Positions 7,982 through 17,033 are shown, counted from the first letter of the stretch. The stretch: 54,882 nucleotides of DNA from Clostridia bacterium (GCA_017522945.1 JAFWXT010000019.1:1-54882); one strand, 5' to 3'. Notes: generated by a model from the sequence alone, not told the origin. Numbers and translations: made by a program.

Positions 7982-8008
7982 TTAGCAGTCAAATAGCGAG
8001 AGTGCTAA
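7982..8008 (+). promoter_or_regulatory. CIRCE operator (HrcA-binding site) of htpG
   Basis: TTAGCAGTC, nine bases, GAGTGCTAA. This matches the CIRCE consensus (TTAGCACTC-N9-GAGTGCTAA) except for one base in the left arm. It overlaps the predicted start of transcription, the usual position for repression by HrcA. The hrcA gene itself is not in the window. Confidence 0.9.
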
Positions 8009-8048
8009 AACACTAATAAAAAATAATTAAAATTATAGGAAAACAAAT

Positions 8049-9896
8049 ATGAAACAATTTAAGGCAGAATCAAAAAAAGTTCTTGATCTTATGATCAATT
8101 CTATTTATACCAATAAGGAAATATTTTTAAGAGAACTTTTGTCAAACGCAAGCGACGCAATTGATAAACTTTATTACAAAAGCTTACAATTACAAGCAAC
8201 TGGTCTTTCAAGAAATGATTTTAAGATAACTATATCTATCGATAAGCAAAACCGTACGCTAACGATAAGCGATAACGGTATAGGTATGAATAAAGAAGAA
8301 TTAGAAAATAATCTTGGTATCATTGCAAAAAGCGGTTCGCAAGATTTTAAAAAGGTTAACGATTTAAAAGAAGAAGATATAAATATTATAGGGCAATTTG
8401 GCGTTGGTTTCTATTCGGGCTTTATGGTTAGCGATAAAGTTGAGGTTATAAGTAAGGCATACGGGGCAGAAAACGCTTATTTATGGGTTTCTTCGGGCGC
8501 AAGCGGATACGAAGTTAAAGATGCGGTAAAAGCCCAAAACGGTACTGACGTAGTTCTTCATTTAAAAGACGGCGAAGAGTATAACGAATTTTTGGAAGAA
8601 TATACTATTAAAAATTTAGTAAAAAAATATAGCAATTATATCTCATATCCTATTTTAATGGAATGTACTAAATATGATTACGACGTAGCTGATGGTGAAG
8701 AACCAAGAACTACAAAGAGCGTTGAAACCTTAAATAGTATGATTCCGCTTTGGAAAAAGGCTAAAAATCAAGTTGAAGAAAGTGAATATGAAAATTTTTA
8801 TAAAGATTCTTTTCACGATATAAACGCTCCTTTAAAAACAATTCATATGAGCGTTGAAGGTATGGTAGATTTTAAGGCGCTACTTTTCATTCCAAGCTCT
8901 GCACCTTACAATTATTACACCAAAGAGTACGAAAAAGGATTAAAATTATATACTAACGGTGTTTTAATTACCGAAAAGTGTAAAGATTTATTACCAGATT
9001 ATTATAGCTTTGTTAAGGGTGTTGTTGATACTGAAATCGAATTAAACTTATCTCGCGAAACGGTGCAACAAACAAAAAGCTTAAAAACGATTGCAACGGC
9101 CGTTGAAAAGAAAATTAAGCAAGAACTTGAAAATCTATTAACTAACGAGCGTGAAAAATATGAAAACTTTTTTAAAGTTTTTGGAGCTGGCATTAAATTC
9201 GGCATTTATTCTTCTTACGGAATGAATAAGAACAATCTTCAAGATTTATTGCTCTATTATTCTGTTAAACAAGATAAGTATATTACTTTAAAAGAATATA
9301 TGCAAAACGCAAGTAGCGAGCAAAAATATATTTATTATGCTACGGGCAGAACGGTTGAAAGTATAAAACTTATGCCACAACTCGAAAAGGTTTTAGATAA
9401 CGGATTTGACGTTTTATGTATGACTGATGACGTTGACGAATTTGCTATTAGATTTATAGGTGAATACGAACAAAAGCAGTTTAGAAGTGTTTCTGGTGGT
9501 GATTTAGGGCTTGATGATAATCTTTTAGATTGCCATACAGAATTAGCAAATTATCTAAAAGAAGCCTTGGGTGATAGAGTGGAAAAGGTTCGTATCTCAA
9601 CAAGAATTAAAAATCATCCAGTTTGTTTTACCACTGAAGGTGAAATTTCTCTTGAAATGGAAAAGGTTTTAAATGCAATGCCAAATCAAGCTGGCTCACC
9701 TATAAAAGCAAAGCGAATTTTAGAAATCAACGAACAAAGTAAAATTTGCGCTAAAATGCTTAATTTGTTTGAAAATGATAAAGATAGTTTAAGCGAATAT
9801 GCTGAAGTTCTTTATGGACTTGCTGAACTTATCGAAGGAATACAAAACGATAAGCCAACTGAACTAGTTGATAAAATTTGTAATCTAATTTCTTAA
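8049..9896 (+). CDS. htpG: Molecular chaperone HtpG (Hsp90)
   Basis: A 615-residue cytoplasmic ATP-dependent chaperone. Seen: N-terminal GHKL ATPase motifs RELLSNASDAIDKL (near residue 28), SDNGIGMN (near 75) and GQFGVGFYSGFM (near 117); the middle-domain GVVDTEIELNLSRE; and a full C-terminal dimerisation domain. Length is normal. The gene stands alone, divergent from the acyltransferase gene, behind a sigma-A promoter with a CIRCE element, so it is probably repressed by HrcA and induced by heat. In Bacillus htpG is not HrcA-controlled. Confidence 0.95.
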   Translation: MKQFKAESKKVLDLMINSIYTNKEIFLRELLSNASDAIDKLYYKSLQLQATGLSRNDFKITISIDKQNRTLTISDNGIGMNKEELENNLGIIAKSGSQDFKKVNDLKEEDINIIGQFGVGFYSGFMVSDKVEVISKAYGAENAYLWVSSGASGYEVKDAVKAQNGTDVVLHLKDGEEYNEFLEEYTIKNLVKKYSNYISYPILMECTKYDYDVADGEEPRTTKSVETLNSMIPLWKKAKNQVEESEYENFYKDSFHDINAPLKTIHMSVEGMVDFKALLFIPSSAPYNYYTKEYEKGLKLYTNGVLITEKCKDLLPDYYSFVKGVVDTEIELNLSRETVQQTKSLKTIATAVEKKIKQELENLLTNEREKYENFFKVFGAGIKFGIYSSYGMNKNNLQDLLLYYSVKQDKYITLKEYMQNASSEQKYIYYATGRTVESIKLMPQLEKVLDNGFDVLCMTDDVDEFAIRFIGEYEQKQFRSVSGGDLGLDDNLLDCHTELANYLKEALGDRVEKVRISTRIKNHPVCFTTEGEISLEMEKVLNAMPNQAGSPIKAKRILEINEQSKICAKMLNLFENDKDSLSEYAEVLYGLAELIEGIQNDKPTELVDKICNLIS

Positions 9897-9903
9897 TAAA
9901 ATT

Positions 9904-9935
9904 AAGGCTTAACCAGGTTAGGTTAAGCCTTTTAA
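9904..9935 (+). terminator. Terminator of htpG overlapping the aspartokinase 3' end
   Basis: Arms 9904-9914 and 9921-9931 form a perfect 11-bp stem with a 6-base loop and a short T run on the plus strand. The stop codon of the convergent aspartokinase gene (9918-9920) lies in the loop. Confidence 0.8.
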
Positions 9936-11123
9936 AATGTCTTTTAATTCAATAATAAAGGATTCATTTATCATTCCCAAAAAATAAATAGTAGTATAAT
10001 TAAACCGTTTATTAGAGCGTTTAGGTAAATAAATTATATTAAATTTTTTACAAATCAGTTTAATTTTTAAAATAAGTTTGGTGCTAATTTTTGCAAATAT
10101 TTTTAAGCAAATGCTATTGTATTTTTCTGCATTTTCATTTGTTCGATAATATACTTTTTTATTATAATATATAACCTCTTTTAAAGAAATTTTGTGTAAC
10201 ATAAAATCATCAAAAAACGCTTGTAATAATCTTCCTTTTTTGCAATTATTACATTTATTATATAGGCTAAAATTATTGTATGGAAATAAGTAATAAAAAT
10301 TACCTTTTTTGCCAATATATGTATAATTTTTTGATGCATTTTTAGCGTTTATAATAATGGTTTTTGTTCTGCTTTTCGCTATATATTTTATCGCGTCGGT
10401 AGCAAAAACAGTTGCTCCTAATTTACTACAAATATACGCTTGAAAATAATTCATTTTTTCTATTGTGTTAGCGTTTTTATAAATTTTTGGCGAAAGGTTT
10501 AAAATTCCATTTACGTTAGTATAGTTTTCGTATATTTTGCACTTTAAAATATTTGCAATTATAGCACCGCTAACGTCACCACCACCGCGGTTAAAAAGCT
10601 TAACTTCGTTATTTTGATTAACAAAATAGTAGCCGGGTATGATGCAGGGTTTATTAAATTTATAGAAACTTAAATATTTTTTACTTTTTTCAAGGTTGAT
10701 TTGATTAAATTTGTCGCTTATTAAAAAATTTTCGCATGGTAAAAAGCAAAAATCTAAGTATTTTGCTATTATTTTAGCTGTATAGTATTCGCCACGGCTA
10801 ACAATATATTCAATGCTTTTTACCTTAAATTCGGCGTAGAATTTGTTAAATGATATAATCTCGTTATAATTAATTGCTAAACAATTGCAAAATTTAATAA
10901 ATTTGTTTTTTACTTTGTTAAAATATTTATCAAAATCATTTGAAAATCTTTCGTAATATGCATCAAATAACAAATCGGTAAGTTTTTTGTCATTTTTTGA
11001 GCATTTTCCTATCGCGGATACAACTAAAAATTTTCTTTCTTTATTTTCGTTTATCCTCTTTTTTATAAAATCGACACCGCGTTTGTTACATATTATACTT
11101 CCACCAAATTTACAAACTATCAT
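9918..11123 (-). CDS. Divergent aspartokinase
   Basis: A 401-residue amino-acid-kinase-family protein that fits aspartate kinase, which phosphorylates aspartate at the first step towards lysine, threonine and methionine. Seen: KFGGS at 5-9, SRGE in the middle domain, FNRGGGDVSGA in place of the usual GRGGSDTSA, TNVNGI for TDVDGV, and a GATVFATDAI segment for the GAKVLHPRA region. The C-terminal 120 residues are where the paired ACT domains should be but are lysine- and asparagine-rich and hard to align, so feedback control may be altered or lost. It overlaps the end of asd by 14 bases, which strongly supports the functional link. The gene is more AT-rich than its neighbours. Confidence 0.7.
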   Translation of the reverse strand: MIVCKFGGSIICNKRGVDFIKKRINENKERKFLVVSAIGKCSKNDKKLTDLLFDAYYERFSNDFDKYFNKVKNKFIKFCNCLAINYNEIISFNKFYAEFKVKSIEYIVSRGEYYTAKIIAKYLDFCFLPCENFLISDKFNQINLEKSKKYLSFYKFNKPCIIPGYYFVNQNNEVKLFNRGGGDVSGAIIANILKCKIYENYTNVNGILNLSPKIYKNANTIEKMNYFQAYICSKLGATVFATDAIKYIAKSRTKTIIINAKNASKNYTYIGKKGNFYYLFPYNNFSLYNKCNNCKKGRLLQAFFDDFMLHKISLKEVIYYNKKVYYRTNENAEKYNSICLKIFAKISTKLILKIKLICKKFNIIYLPKRSNKRFNYTTIYFLGMINESFIIELKDILKGLT

Positions 11124-12090
11124 CTATCAATTTTTCCATAATTCTATAAGCATTATATGCAGCTCCACGCATCAAATTATCACCAGTTATAAATAGTAGC
11201 AAGGTATTTTCTTTAGATAAATCCAAGCGCATTCTTCCAACGAAAATTTTTTCGTTATTAGTTGCGTGGGGGCAAGTGGGCAACTCAAATAATTCATCTT
11301 CATTACAAAAAATAACTAATTTATCCTGTTTAAAAGCATTTTTTATCATATTTAAATCCATTTTTTGTTCGGTAGTTATTTGCAAAACTACGCTATGGCA
11401 GTATGGAATAGGCACGCGAACGCAAGTAGCACTGATTTTTAATTCGCTGTTATTAAAAATCTTTTTAGTTTCATCTATTAGTTTTTGCTCTTCGGTAGTA
11501 TATCCGCTCCTTAGATATTCGCCGATTTTAGGAATGCATGTTTGCGTTATATCTTCATTAAAAATTTTCTTTGATAAATCTTTGTTGTTTAAAGCATTTA
11601 ATCCTTTATATCCAAACCCTGAAACCGATTGATAACTGCATGCATTTATATTGGTTATTTTATATAGTTTGCTTATCAAATAAATGGGTAAAGCGCAAAT
11701 TGCCGTAGTGCAGTTTGGGTTAGATATAACCCTTGCATCTTTAATTTGCGAAAAATTAATTTCGGGCACTATTAGTGGAACGTTATCTTTTAACCTAAAT
11801 GCACTTGAATTATCTATAACGTAAGTGGAATTTAAACAATAAGGAATGTATTTCGATGATATCTTAGCGTCGGTCATAAAAAAAGTAAAATCAACCTTTT
11901 TTGCAAATTTAGTTGTTAATTTACGAATTTTATAACTCTTTTCGCCTATTTTTACAATTTTACCGGCGCTTCTTTTACTTGCATATAAAAAAATCTTGCT
12001 TATAGGAAAATTATACCTATTTAACAAATCTATAAGTTTTTCTCCTACTAAACCGCTTGCGCCAACTATACAAATTTTGTATTTCTTCAT
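11110..12090 (-). CDS. asd: Aspartate-semialdehyde dehydrogenase
   Basis: A 326-residue NADPH-dependent enzyme that reduces aspartyl phosphate to aspartate semialdehyde. Seen: the nucleotide-binding GASGLVG at 10-16, SNPNCTT with catalytic Cys127, YQSVSG at 153-158, and RVPIPYCHS with the catalytic His232. Length is normal. The downstream aspartokinase gene begins inside its 3' end, so the two consecutive steps are translationally coupled. An upstream ACT-domain gene points the same way but is separated by a terminator. Protein composition is rich in Lys, Ile and Asn. Confidence 0.92.
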   Translation of the reverse strand: MKKYKICIVGASGLVGEKLIDLLNRYNFPISKIFLYASKRSAGKIVKIGEKSYKIRKLTTKFAKKVDFTFFMTDAKISSKYIPYCLNSTYVIDNSSAFRLKDNVPLIVPEINFSQIKDARVISNPNCTTAICALPIYLISKLYKITNINACSYQSVSGFGYKGLNALNNKDLSKKIFNEDITQTCIPKIGEYLRSGYTTEEQKLIDETKKIFNNSELKISATCVRVPIPYCHSVVLQITTEQKMDLNMIKNAFKQDKLVIFCNEDELFELPTCPHATNNEKIFVGRMRLDLSKENTLLLFITGDNLMRGAAYNAYRIMEKLIDDSL

Positions 12091-12135
12091 AACAAACCTA
12101 TACGTATTATTTTATGCTAAATTTTGCAAAAAAGA

Positions 12136-12166
12136 CAAATAAAAACGCACTATAGCTATAGTGCGT
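12136..12166 (-). terminator. Terminator of the pheB-type ACT gene
   Basis: Positions 12145-12166 are a perfect 22-base palindrome (arms ACGCACTATAG), followed on the minus strand by TTTTTATTTG. It separates the ACT gene from asd. Confidence 0.85.
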
Positions 12167-12176
12167 GTAAATAACG

Positions 12177-12605
12177 TTATTCTGATACAATAGTTACGCT
12201 TTTTAAACCGTTTAGCCCTTTAAAACTTTTAATAATTTCTTCTAACTCGGCTGAAGTTTCACTTAAGTCCATGGTAATCGTAACGAAAGCATAGTTTCTA
12301 ATAGGCATACCTTGGTTAATTGATATAATATTGATGCCGAAATCATAAATAACTTGAACTATTCTATTCAAAACACCCTTTTCATCAATCATTTTAAATG
12401 CTAAAATGCTTTTTTTGCCGTAATCGCGATTAGGTCTAAACACTTTATTGCGATATTTATAGTAGGTTGAACGGCTAATATTCATTTCTGCACAAGCTTG
12501 AGATATACTCATTTCCCCAGAAGTAACCATTTCGTCAGCTTTAACAACTTGTTCAAAATATGCGGGTAATACTTTTGTATTAACAATTAAAAATTTCTCT
12601 TCCAT
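12177..12605 (-). CDS. pheB: ACT-domain protein, UPF0735/PheB family
   Basis: A 142-residue regulatory-type protein. Seen: a helix-turn-helix-like segment at about 31-53 (MSISQACAEMNISRSTYYKY) and a C-terminal ACT domain at about 66-140, the fold that binds amino acids. The family (UPF0735, PheB) is often found next to homoserine dehydrogenase genes. Here it precedes asd and aspartokinase, which fits an amino-acid-sensing role in the aspartate pathway, though its exact function is not established. A strong terminator isolates it from asd. Confidence 0.85.
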   Translation of the reverse strand: MEEKFLIVNTKVLPAYFEQVVKADEMVTSGEMSISQACAEMNISRSTYYKYRNKVFRPNRDYGKKSILAFKMIDEKGVLNRIVQVIYDFGINIISINQGMPIRNYAFVTITMDLSETSAELEEIIKSFKGLNGLKSVTIVSE

Positions 12606-12635
12606 AAAACACCGTTTAGTATTTTTTATAATACA

Positions 12636-12664
12636 ATAATAAACTTTTTTTGTTAAAAAAACAA
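12636..12664 (-). promoter_or_regulatory. Probable promoter of the pheB-type gene
   Basis: On the minus strand TTGTTT (12659-12664), 17-base spacer, TATTAT (12636-12641), about 30 bases upstream of the start codon. Moderate match. Confidence 0.5.
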
Positions 12665-12712
12665 CTCTTTAGTGGTAAAAATTAAAATATTTTCAAAAAA
12701 TGCCCAACTAAC

Positions 12713-12741
12713 TTTACAAATTTTAAAAAGAATGTTATGAT
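12713..12741 (+). promoter_or_regulatory. Promoter of the HAD phosphatase, probably leaderless
   Basis: TTTACA (12713-12718), 17-base spacer, TATGAT (12736-12741). The ATG at 12748 lies 7 bases after the -10 box, where transcription should begin, and no Shine-Dalgarno sequence precedes it. Confidence 0.6.
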
Positions 12742-12747
12742 AATTTT

Positions 12748-13578
12748 ATGAAAGTTATTAAAGAAAAATTTTACGATTTAGCAATAAGTGATTTTGACGG
12801 CACGCTACTTAGTAGTAAAGGCGAAGTTTCAAAAAAAACTATTGAAACCATACAAGCTTTTATTTCAAGAGGTGGCGTTTTTAGCGTATGCACAGGAAGA
12901 ATGACTGGCTCGATAATAGGTATTTTACAAAAATTGGGCTTGGTAGGCTACGTTATTTCATATAATGGGGCAGAGATTTGCAAGGTAGAAACTGGCGAAA
13001 AAGTTTATAAAAACCACCTTACGCCCAACGCACTTGTAAAAATTCTTCGTTACGCTGAAGAAAATAATTTTGATTTATTAGTATATCCTAACGATAGGCT
13101 AACCGTAAACCACACTAACGATGAAATTAAGCGATATTTAAAAAGTAGCGGTGCAAATTGTAATTTAATAAATGAAAAGGTTAGCGATTATATTTTTAAA
13201 AATCAATATTCATCGGGAAAAGCCTTATTTTTAACACACGGTGATTTAACTATTACCAAAAAAATTATGAATGACTTGCCAATAATTTTAGGTGACGGTT
13301 ATAATATAGTTAATAGCAATCTTTATCACATCGACGTTATGAAAAAAGGTGTTTCAAAGGGTGATACAATTAAAATTTTAGCGCAAATCACTGGAAAAAG
13401 TATGCAAAGACTTATTTGTTTTGGCGATGAAATGAACGATGAGTCAATGCTTAAAGTTGCTTCATTAAGCGCGGTTACAGAAAACGGAAATGAAGCTTTA
13501 AAAAAGTGGTGCGATATTGTAATTGATAGTTGCGATGATGAAGGGGTGCGTAAGGCAATAGAAAAATACTGCATCTAA
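12748..13578 (+). CDS. Cof-type HAD-family phosphatase
   Basis: A 276-residue haloacid-dehalogenase superfamily hydrolase of the Cof (IIB cap) type, which dephosphorylates sugar phosphates, nucleotides or cofactors in the cytoplasm. Seen: motif I SDFDGTLL with Asp15 and Asp17, motif II serine/threonine in the SVCTGR segment, the lysine region MKKGVSKG, and motif IV GDEMNDESML. Length is normal. The substrate cannot be predicted. The start codon lies at the expected transcription start of its promoter, so the mRNA may be leaderless. It precedes yicC by 105 bases, and yicC has its own promoter. Confidence 0.9.
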   Translation: MKVIKEKFYDLAISDFDGTLLSSKGEVSKKTIETIQAFISRGGVFSVCTGRMTGSIIGILQKLGLVGYVISYNGAEICKVETGEKVYKNHLTPNALVKILRYAEENNFDLLVYPNDRLTVNHTNDEIKRYLKSSGANCNLINEKVSDYIFKNQYSSGKALFLTHGDLTITKKIMNDLPIILGDGYNIVNSNLYHIDVMKKGVSKGDTIKILAQITGKSMQRLICFGDEMNDESMLKVASLSAVTENGNEALKKWCDIVIDSCDDEGVRKAIEKYCI

Positions 13579-13620
13579 TTAAATATTTTTAATATTTAAG
13601 CGCAAAAATCAAAAAAACAG

Positions 13621-13649
13621 TTGCCAAAAATTATCTTTTATGTTAATAT
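13621..13649 (+). promoter_or_regulatory. Promoter of the yicC-rpe gene block
   Basis: TTGCCA (13621-13626), 17-base spacer, TAATAT (13644-13649), about 34 bases before the yicC GTG start. Confidence 0.65.
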
Positions 13650-13683
13650 ATATTAAGTATTGAAAATAGGGGGATATGGCTTA

Positions 13684-14553
13684 GTGTACAGTATGACTGG
13701 TTTCGGTAAAGCTGAATACAAAAACGGATACGAATTAACGGTTGAAATTAAAACCGTAAACAACCGTTTTTTAGATATTTTACCTAAATATCCTAAAAGT
13801 TTTATTGTTTTTGACGATGCAATTCGTAAAACTATACAAAGTAAATTAACTCGTGGTCGCGTTGAGGTATTTTTTACTTTTTCCGACGCGCGCGACGTTG
13901 AAAAACAATTAGGAACAGATCTTGCTCTTGCTAAAGCATATTACAAAAGTGCAGAGCAAATATCATCACATCTTGGTATCGAAAACGATTTAACGGTTAG
14001 TAGAATTATGCGTATGCCTGAAGTTGTTTCTCAAATTGCCGATGAAGTTGATGAAAATGTCATTAAGCAAATAGTTATTTCAACCTTATCGTTAGCCCTT
14101 GATAAATTAAACGATATGCGCTTTGCTGAAGGTGAAAAACTTAAAAAAGATTTAAACGAACGTATTGACGAAGTTGAAAGATTAGTTTCAAAATTAGCCT
14201 TAAAAGCACCACTTGTTGCCGAAAATTATCATAAAAAGATAACTGAACGCGTTCGTAATATTCTTGAAAGCACTCAAGTTGATGAAGCAAGATTGTTACA
14301 AGAAGTTGCTATTTTTGCCGATAAATCAAATATTGATGAAGAATTAACTCGTTTAAATTCTCATATCGCGCAATTTAGAAGCATACTCAGCGACAAAAAT
14401 GCAGGCAGAAAACTTGACTTTTTAGTTCAAGAATTTAATAGAGAAGCAAATACAGTTTGCTCAAAGGCAAACGACGTTGAAGTTACAAACGTTGCCTTAC
14501 TATTAAAATGTGAAATTGAAAAAATAAGAGAACAAATACAAAATATAGAATAA
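13684..14553 (+). CDS. yicC: YicC-family endoribonuclease
   Basis: A 289-residue YicC/YloC protein, a family with endoribonuclease activity towards small RNAs in other bacteria. Seen: the N-terminal SMTGFGKAE signature, the central SNIDEELTRLNSHIAQF segment, and a C-terminal GRKLDFLVQEFNREANTVCSKA motif conserved across the family. The start is set at GTG 13684, because a strong TAGGGGGA site lies 10 bases upstream and the product then begins like the family (MYSMTGFG). An upstream TTG in frame would include the ribosome-binding site. It leads the housekeeping block and is followed 18 bases later by rpoZ. remA and gmk, normally in between, are absent. Confidence 0.92.
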   Translation: MYSMTGFGKAEYKNGYELTVEIKTVNNRFLDILPKYPKSFIVFDDAIRKTIQSKLTRGRVEVFFTFSDARDVEKQLGTDLALAKAYYKSAEQISSHLGIENDLTVSRIMRMPEVVSQIADEVDENVIKQIVISTLSLALDKLNDMRFAEGEKLKKDLNERIDEVERLVSKLALKAPLVAENYHKKITERVRNILESTQVDEARLLQEVAIFADKSNIDEELTRLNSHIAQFRSILSDKNAGRKLDFLVQEFNREANTVCSKANDVEVTNVALLLKCEIEKIREQIQNIE

Positions 14554-14571
14554 TAACGGGAGATTAAAAAT

Positions 14572-14775
14572 ATGTTACACGACCCATCAATAGATCAATT
14601 AGCTAAAAATATCGGTTCAAAATACGCACTTTGCGTAGTTGCATCAAAGCGTGCTCGTCAAATTATCGACGCAGCTCAAAATCAAGGTTTTACTGATTTA
14701 CCATCTGGTGAAAAGCCTTTATCTGCTGCCGCTAAAGAAATTTACGACAACAAAGTTATTGCAACAAAATTCTAA
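14572..14775 (+). CDS. rpoZ: RNA polymerase omega subunit
   Basis: A 67-residue omega subunit that assists assembly of RNA polymerase by binding the beta-prime subunit. Seen: the N-terminal [27 protein letters not shown] segment and the C-terminal [10 protein letters not shown], both typical. A GGGAG site precedes ATG 14572. It lies between yicC and priA; coaBC is absent. A hairpin with a T run follows the stop codon. A longer frame in another phase across its end is a shadow. Confidence 0.93.
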   Translation: MLHDPSIDQLAKNIGSKYALCVVASKRARQIIDAAQNQGFTDLPSGEKPLSAAAKEIYDNKVIATKF

Positions 14776-14783
14776 CAATCAAA

Positions 14784-14808
14784 AATGCTCTTTTAAAGGG
14801 CATTTTTT
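14784..14808 (+). terminator. Hairpin with T run between rpoZ and priA
   Basis: AATGCTC (14784-14790), 7-base loop, GGGCATT (14798-14804) and TTTT. A 7-bp stem with one G-T pair. It could be a partial terminator that lowers priA expression relative to rpoZ. priA starts 18 bases beyond the T run with no clear promoter between. Confidence 0.6.
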
Positions 14809-14825
14809 ACATAATAGGGGTTTTT

Positions 14826-17024
14826 ATGATTGCTGAAGTAATAGTTGACATCACGAATAGTGAAGTTGACAAGGTATTTGATTATAATACTGGTAATTTG
14901 AACGTTTTAACGGGTAGTCGCGTGAGCGTTCCTTTTGGCAATCGTAAAATTGAAGGGCTTGTTATTGCTCTTAAAGAGAAAAGCGACTTTCCAGAAGAAA
15001 AAATAAAAACTATTGCTGAAGTATTAGATGATTTTCCTGCTCTCACTAAAGAATCGCTCAATCTTGTTAATTATATTGCAAATAGATATTCGGTATCAAA
15101 AGCATCTGCAATAAGATTATTTTTACCTGCGGAAATGCGTAGAGGTAGAGTTAGTGAAAAACAAGTTGAGTTTGTTTCAATAAATGAAAATATTTCTTTT
15201 GAAGATGTTCTTTCAAGCATTTCAAAATCAGCAAAAAAACAGCTATCAGCTATTAAAGCTTTAAAGGAAAAAGGTAGAATACGCGCAACTATTTTACGCC
15301 AAGAATATGGGGCAGGAGCAGTTAAAGCTTTAACTGAAAAAAATCTTGTAATTATTGATAAAATACGAGTAAACCGTTTGCCTTATTCCGAAATGCTTAG
15401 TGAAAGAAAGTTTGTAACCCTAACTAACACTCAAAATAATGCAATCGAAAGCATAAACAGCACCCAAAAACGAGTAACTTTACTTCACGGCGTAACCGGA
15501 AGTGGTAAAACCGAGGTTTATTTAGAACTTATAAGCCAAGTTATTAAAATGGGTAAAACGGCAATTATGTTAGTGCCTGAAATATCTTTAACCCCACAGA
15601 TGTTCAAACAGCTTAGGGGAAGGTTTAACGAACTTTGCGCTATACTTCATAGCGGACTTTCAGCAGGCGAACGCTTTGACGAATGGAGTAGATTGCGCAG
15701 TGGTGAAGCGAAGATTGCTATCGGTGCTCGTAGCGCGGTATTTGCGCCACTTGAAAATTTGGGCTTAATAATTATCGATGAAGAGCATGACGGAAGTTAT
15801 GAGAGCGAAAGTTCGCCAAGATATTCAACTATCGATATTGCAAAAATGCGCGCTGAATATAACGATTGCAAACTTGTTATAGGCAGTGCAACTCCATCGA
15901 TAGAAAGTTATATGAAGGCAAATAGCGGTGAATATAATATCGCAAAAATGCCAGAAAGAATCAATAAAAAACCACTGCCTGAAATTATCGTTGCAGATAT
16001 GCGTCAAGAAATTAGGCGTGGTAATAACTCCTATTTTTCTTCGGTAATGAAAGAAGAGCTTGAAAATACCCTAAACGCAGGTAAGCAAGCAATAATTTTC
16101 TTAAACAGACGCGGTTTTTCTCAGCAAGTAATATGTAGAGAATGTGGTTACGTTGCAAAATGTACAACTTGCGACGTATCTTTAAACTATCACAAAGCTG
16201 GTGATTTGCTAAAATGTCATTATTGCGGTGCAAACTACAAAATGCTTGATGCTTGCCCCGAATGTGGCTCTTCAAATTTGAATTTGATAGGGACTGGCAC
16301 TCAAAAAATCGTTACAGAGCTTAAAAATTTATTTCCAAATGCGAAAATTGCGCGTATGGATAACGATACAACACAAAATAAAGAAGGGCACTTTAAAATT
16401 TTAAATTCATTTGCAAATCACGAATGCGATATTTTAGTGGGCACGCAAATGATAGCAAAAGGGCACGATTTTCCAAACGTTGTTTTAGTTGGTATTTTAG
16501 ATGCTGACATGAGCTTGCATTTTAGCGATTATAGAAGCAATGAAAGAACCTATCAATTACTAACGCAAGTTGCCGGAAGAAGTGGTCGAGCCGGGGATAA
16601 AGGTAAGGTTGTTTTACAAACCTATTCGCCACAAAACGCGGTATTACGCTTTGCTATGAATTACGATTACGATAATTTCTTTGATAGAGAAATTGCAATT
16701 CGTAAAGCAACACATTTCCCACCGTTTGCACTAATTATACGCGTTTTAGTTGAATCGCCCGATGATGCGAAAGCTATGGATGGGTTAAAGCAAGTATATT
16801 TTGCATTAAAAGATTTAAAGGATGCAAACGCAAACGAATTTTTATTTTTTAACAAAATGAAATCGCCTATAAAAAGGCTTAAAAACAAGTATAGATATCA
16901 AGTTTTAATGCGTATTCGCCCAAATAACGATAAAATTCGTGATAAAATTTATGAAATCGTGTCTTCGTTTAAACTTGACAATACTTTTATAAACGTAGAA
17001 GAAAATCCTTCAAATTTAAGTTAG
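14826..17024 (+). CDS. priA: Primosomal replication helicase PriA
   Basis: A 732-residue 3'-5' helicase that reloads the replisome at stalled forks. Seen: an N-terminal DNA-binding domain; Walker A GVTGSGKTEVY; the DEEH box in IIDEEHDGSYE; two zinc sites formed by paired CxxC motifs in the segment from CRECGYVAKC to CPECGSS; and the helicase motif GTQMIAKGHDFPNV with QVAGRSGRAG. Full length. AGGGG precedes ATG 14826. It is followed 9 bases later by def, as in Bacillus. Confidence 0.95.
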   Translation: MIAEVIVDITNSEVDKVFDYNTGNLNVLTGSRVSVPFGNRKIEGLVIALKEKSDFPEEKIKTIAEVLDDFPALTKESLNLVNYIANRYSVSKASAIRLFLPAEMRRGRVSEKQVEFVSINENISFEDVLSSISKSAKKQLSAIKALKEKGRIRATILRQEYGAGAVKALTEKNLVIIDKIRVNRLPYSEMLSERKFVTLTNTQNNAIESINSTQKRVTLLHGVTGSGKTEVYLELISQVIKMGKTAIMLVPEISLTPQMFKQLRGRFNELCAILHSGLSAGERFDEWSRLRSGEAKIAIGARSAVFAPLENLGLIIIDEEHDGSYESESSPRYSTIDIAKMRAEYNDCKLVIGSATPSIESYMKANSGEYNIAKMPERINKKPLPEIIVADMRQEIRRGNNSYFSSVMKEELENTLNAGKQAIIFLNRRGFSQQVICRECGYVAKCTTCDVSLNYHKAGDLLKCHYCGANYKMLDACPECGSSNLNLIGTGTQKIVTELKNLFPNAKIARMDNDTTQNKEGHFKILNSFANHECDILVGTQMIAKGHDFPNVVLVGILDADMSLHFSDYRSNERTYQLLTQVAGRSGRAGDKGKVVLQTYSPQNAVLRFAMNYDYDNFFDREIAIRKATHFPPFALIIRVLVESPDDAKAMDGLKQVYFALKDLKDANANEFLFFNKMKSPIKRLKNKYRYQVLMRIRPNNDKIRDKIYEIVSSFKLDNTFINVEENPSNLS

Positions 17025-17033
17025 AGGTATATT

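Noticed and set aside
13579..13599. TTAAATATT-TTT-AATATTTAA hairpin after the HAD gene
   Set aside because: Pure A-T stem with no T run; too weak to call a terminator.
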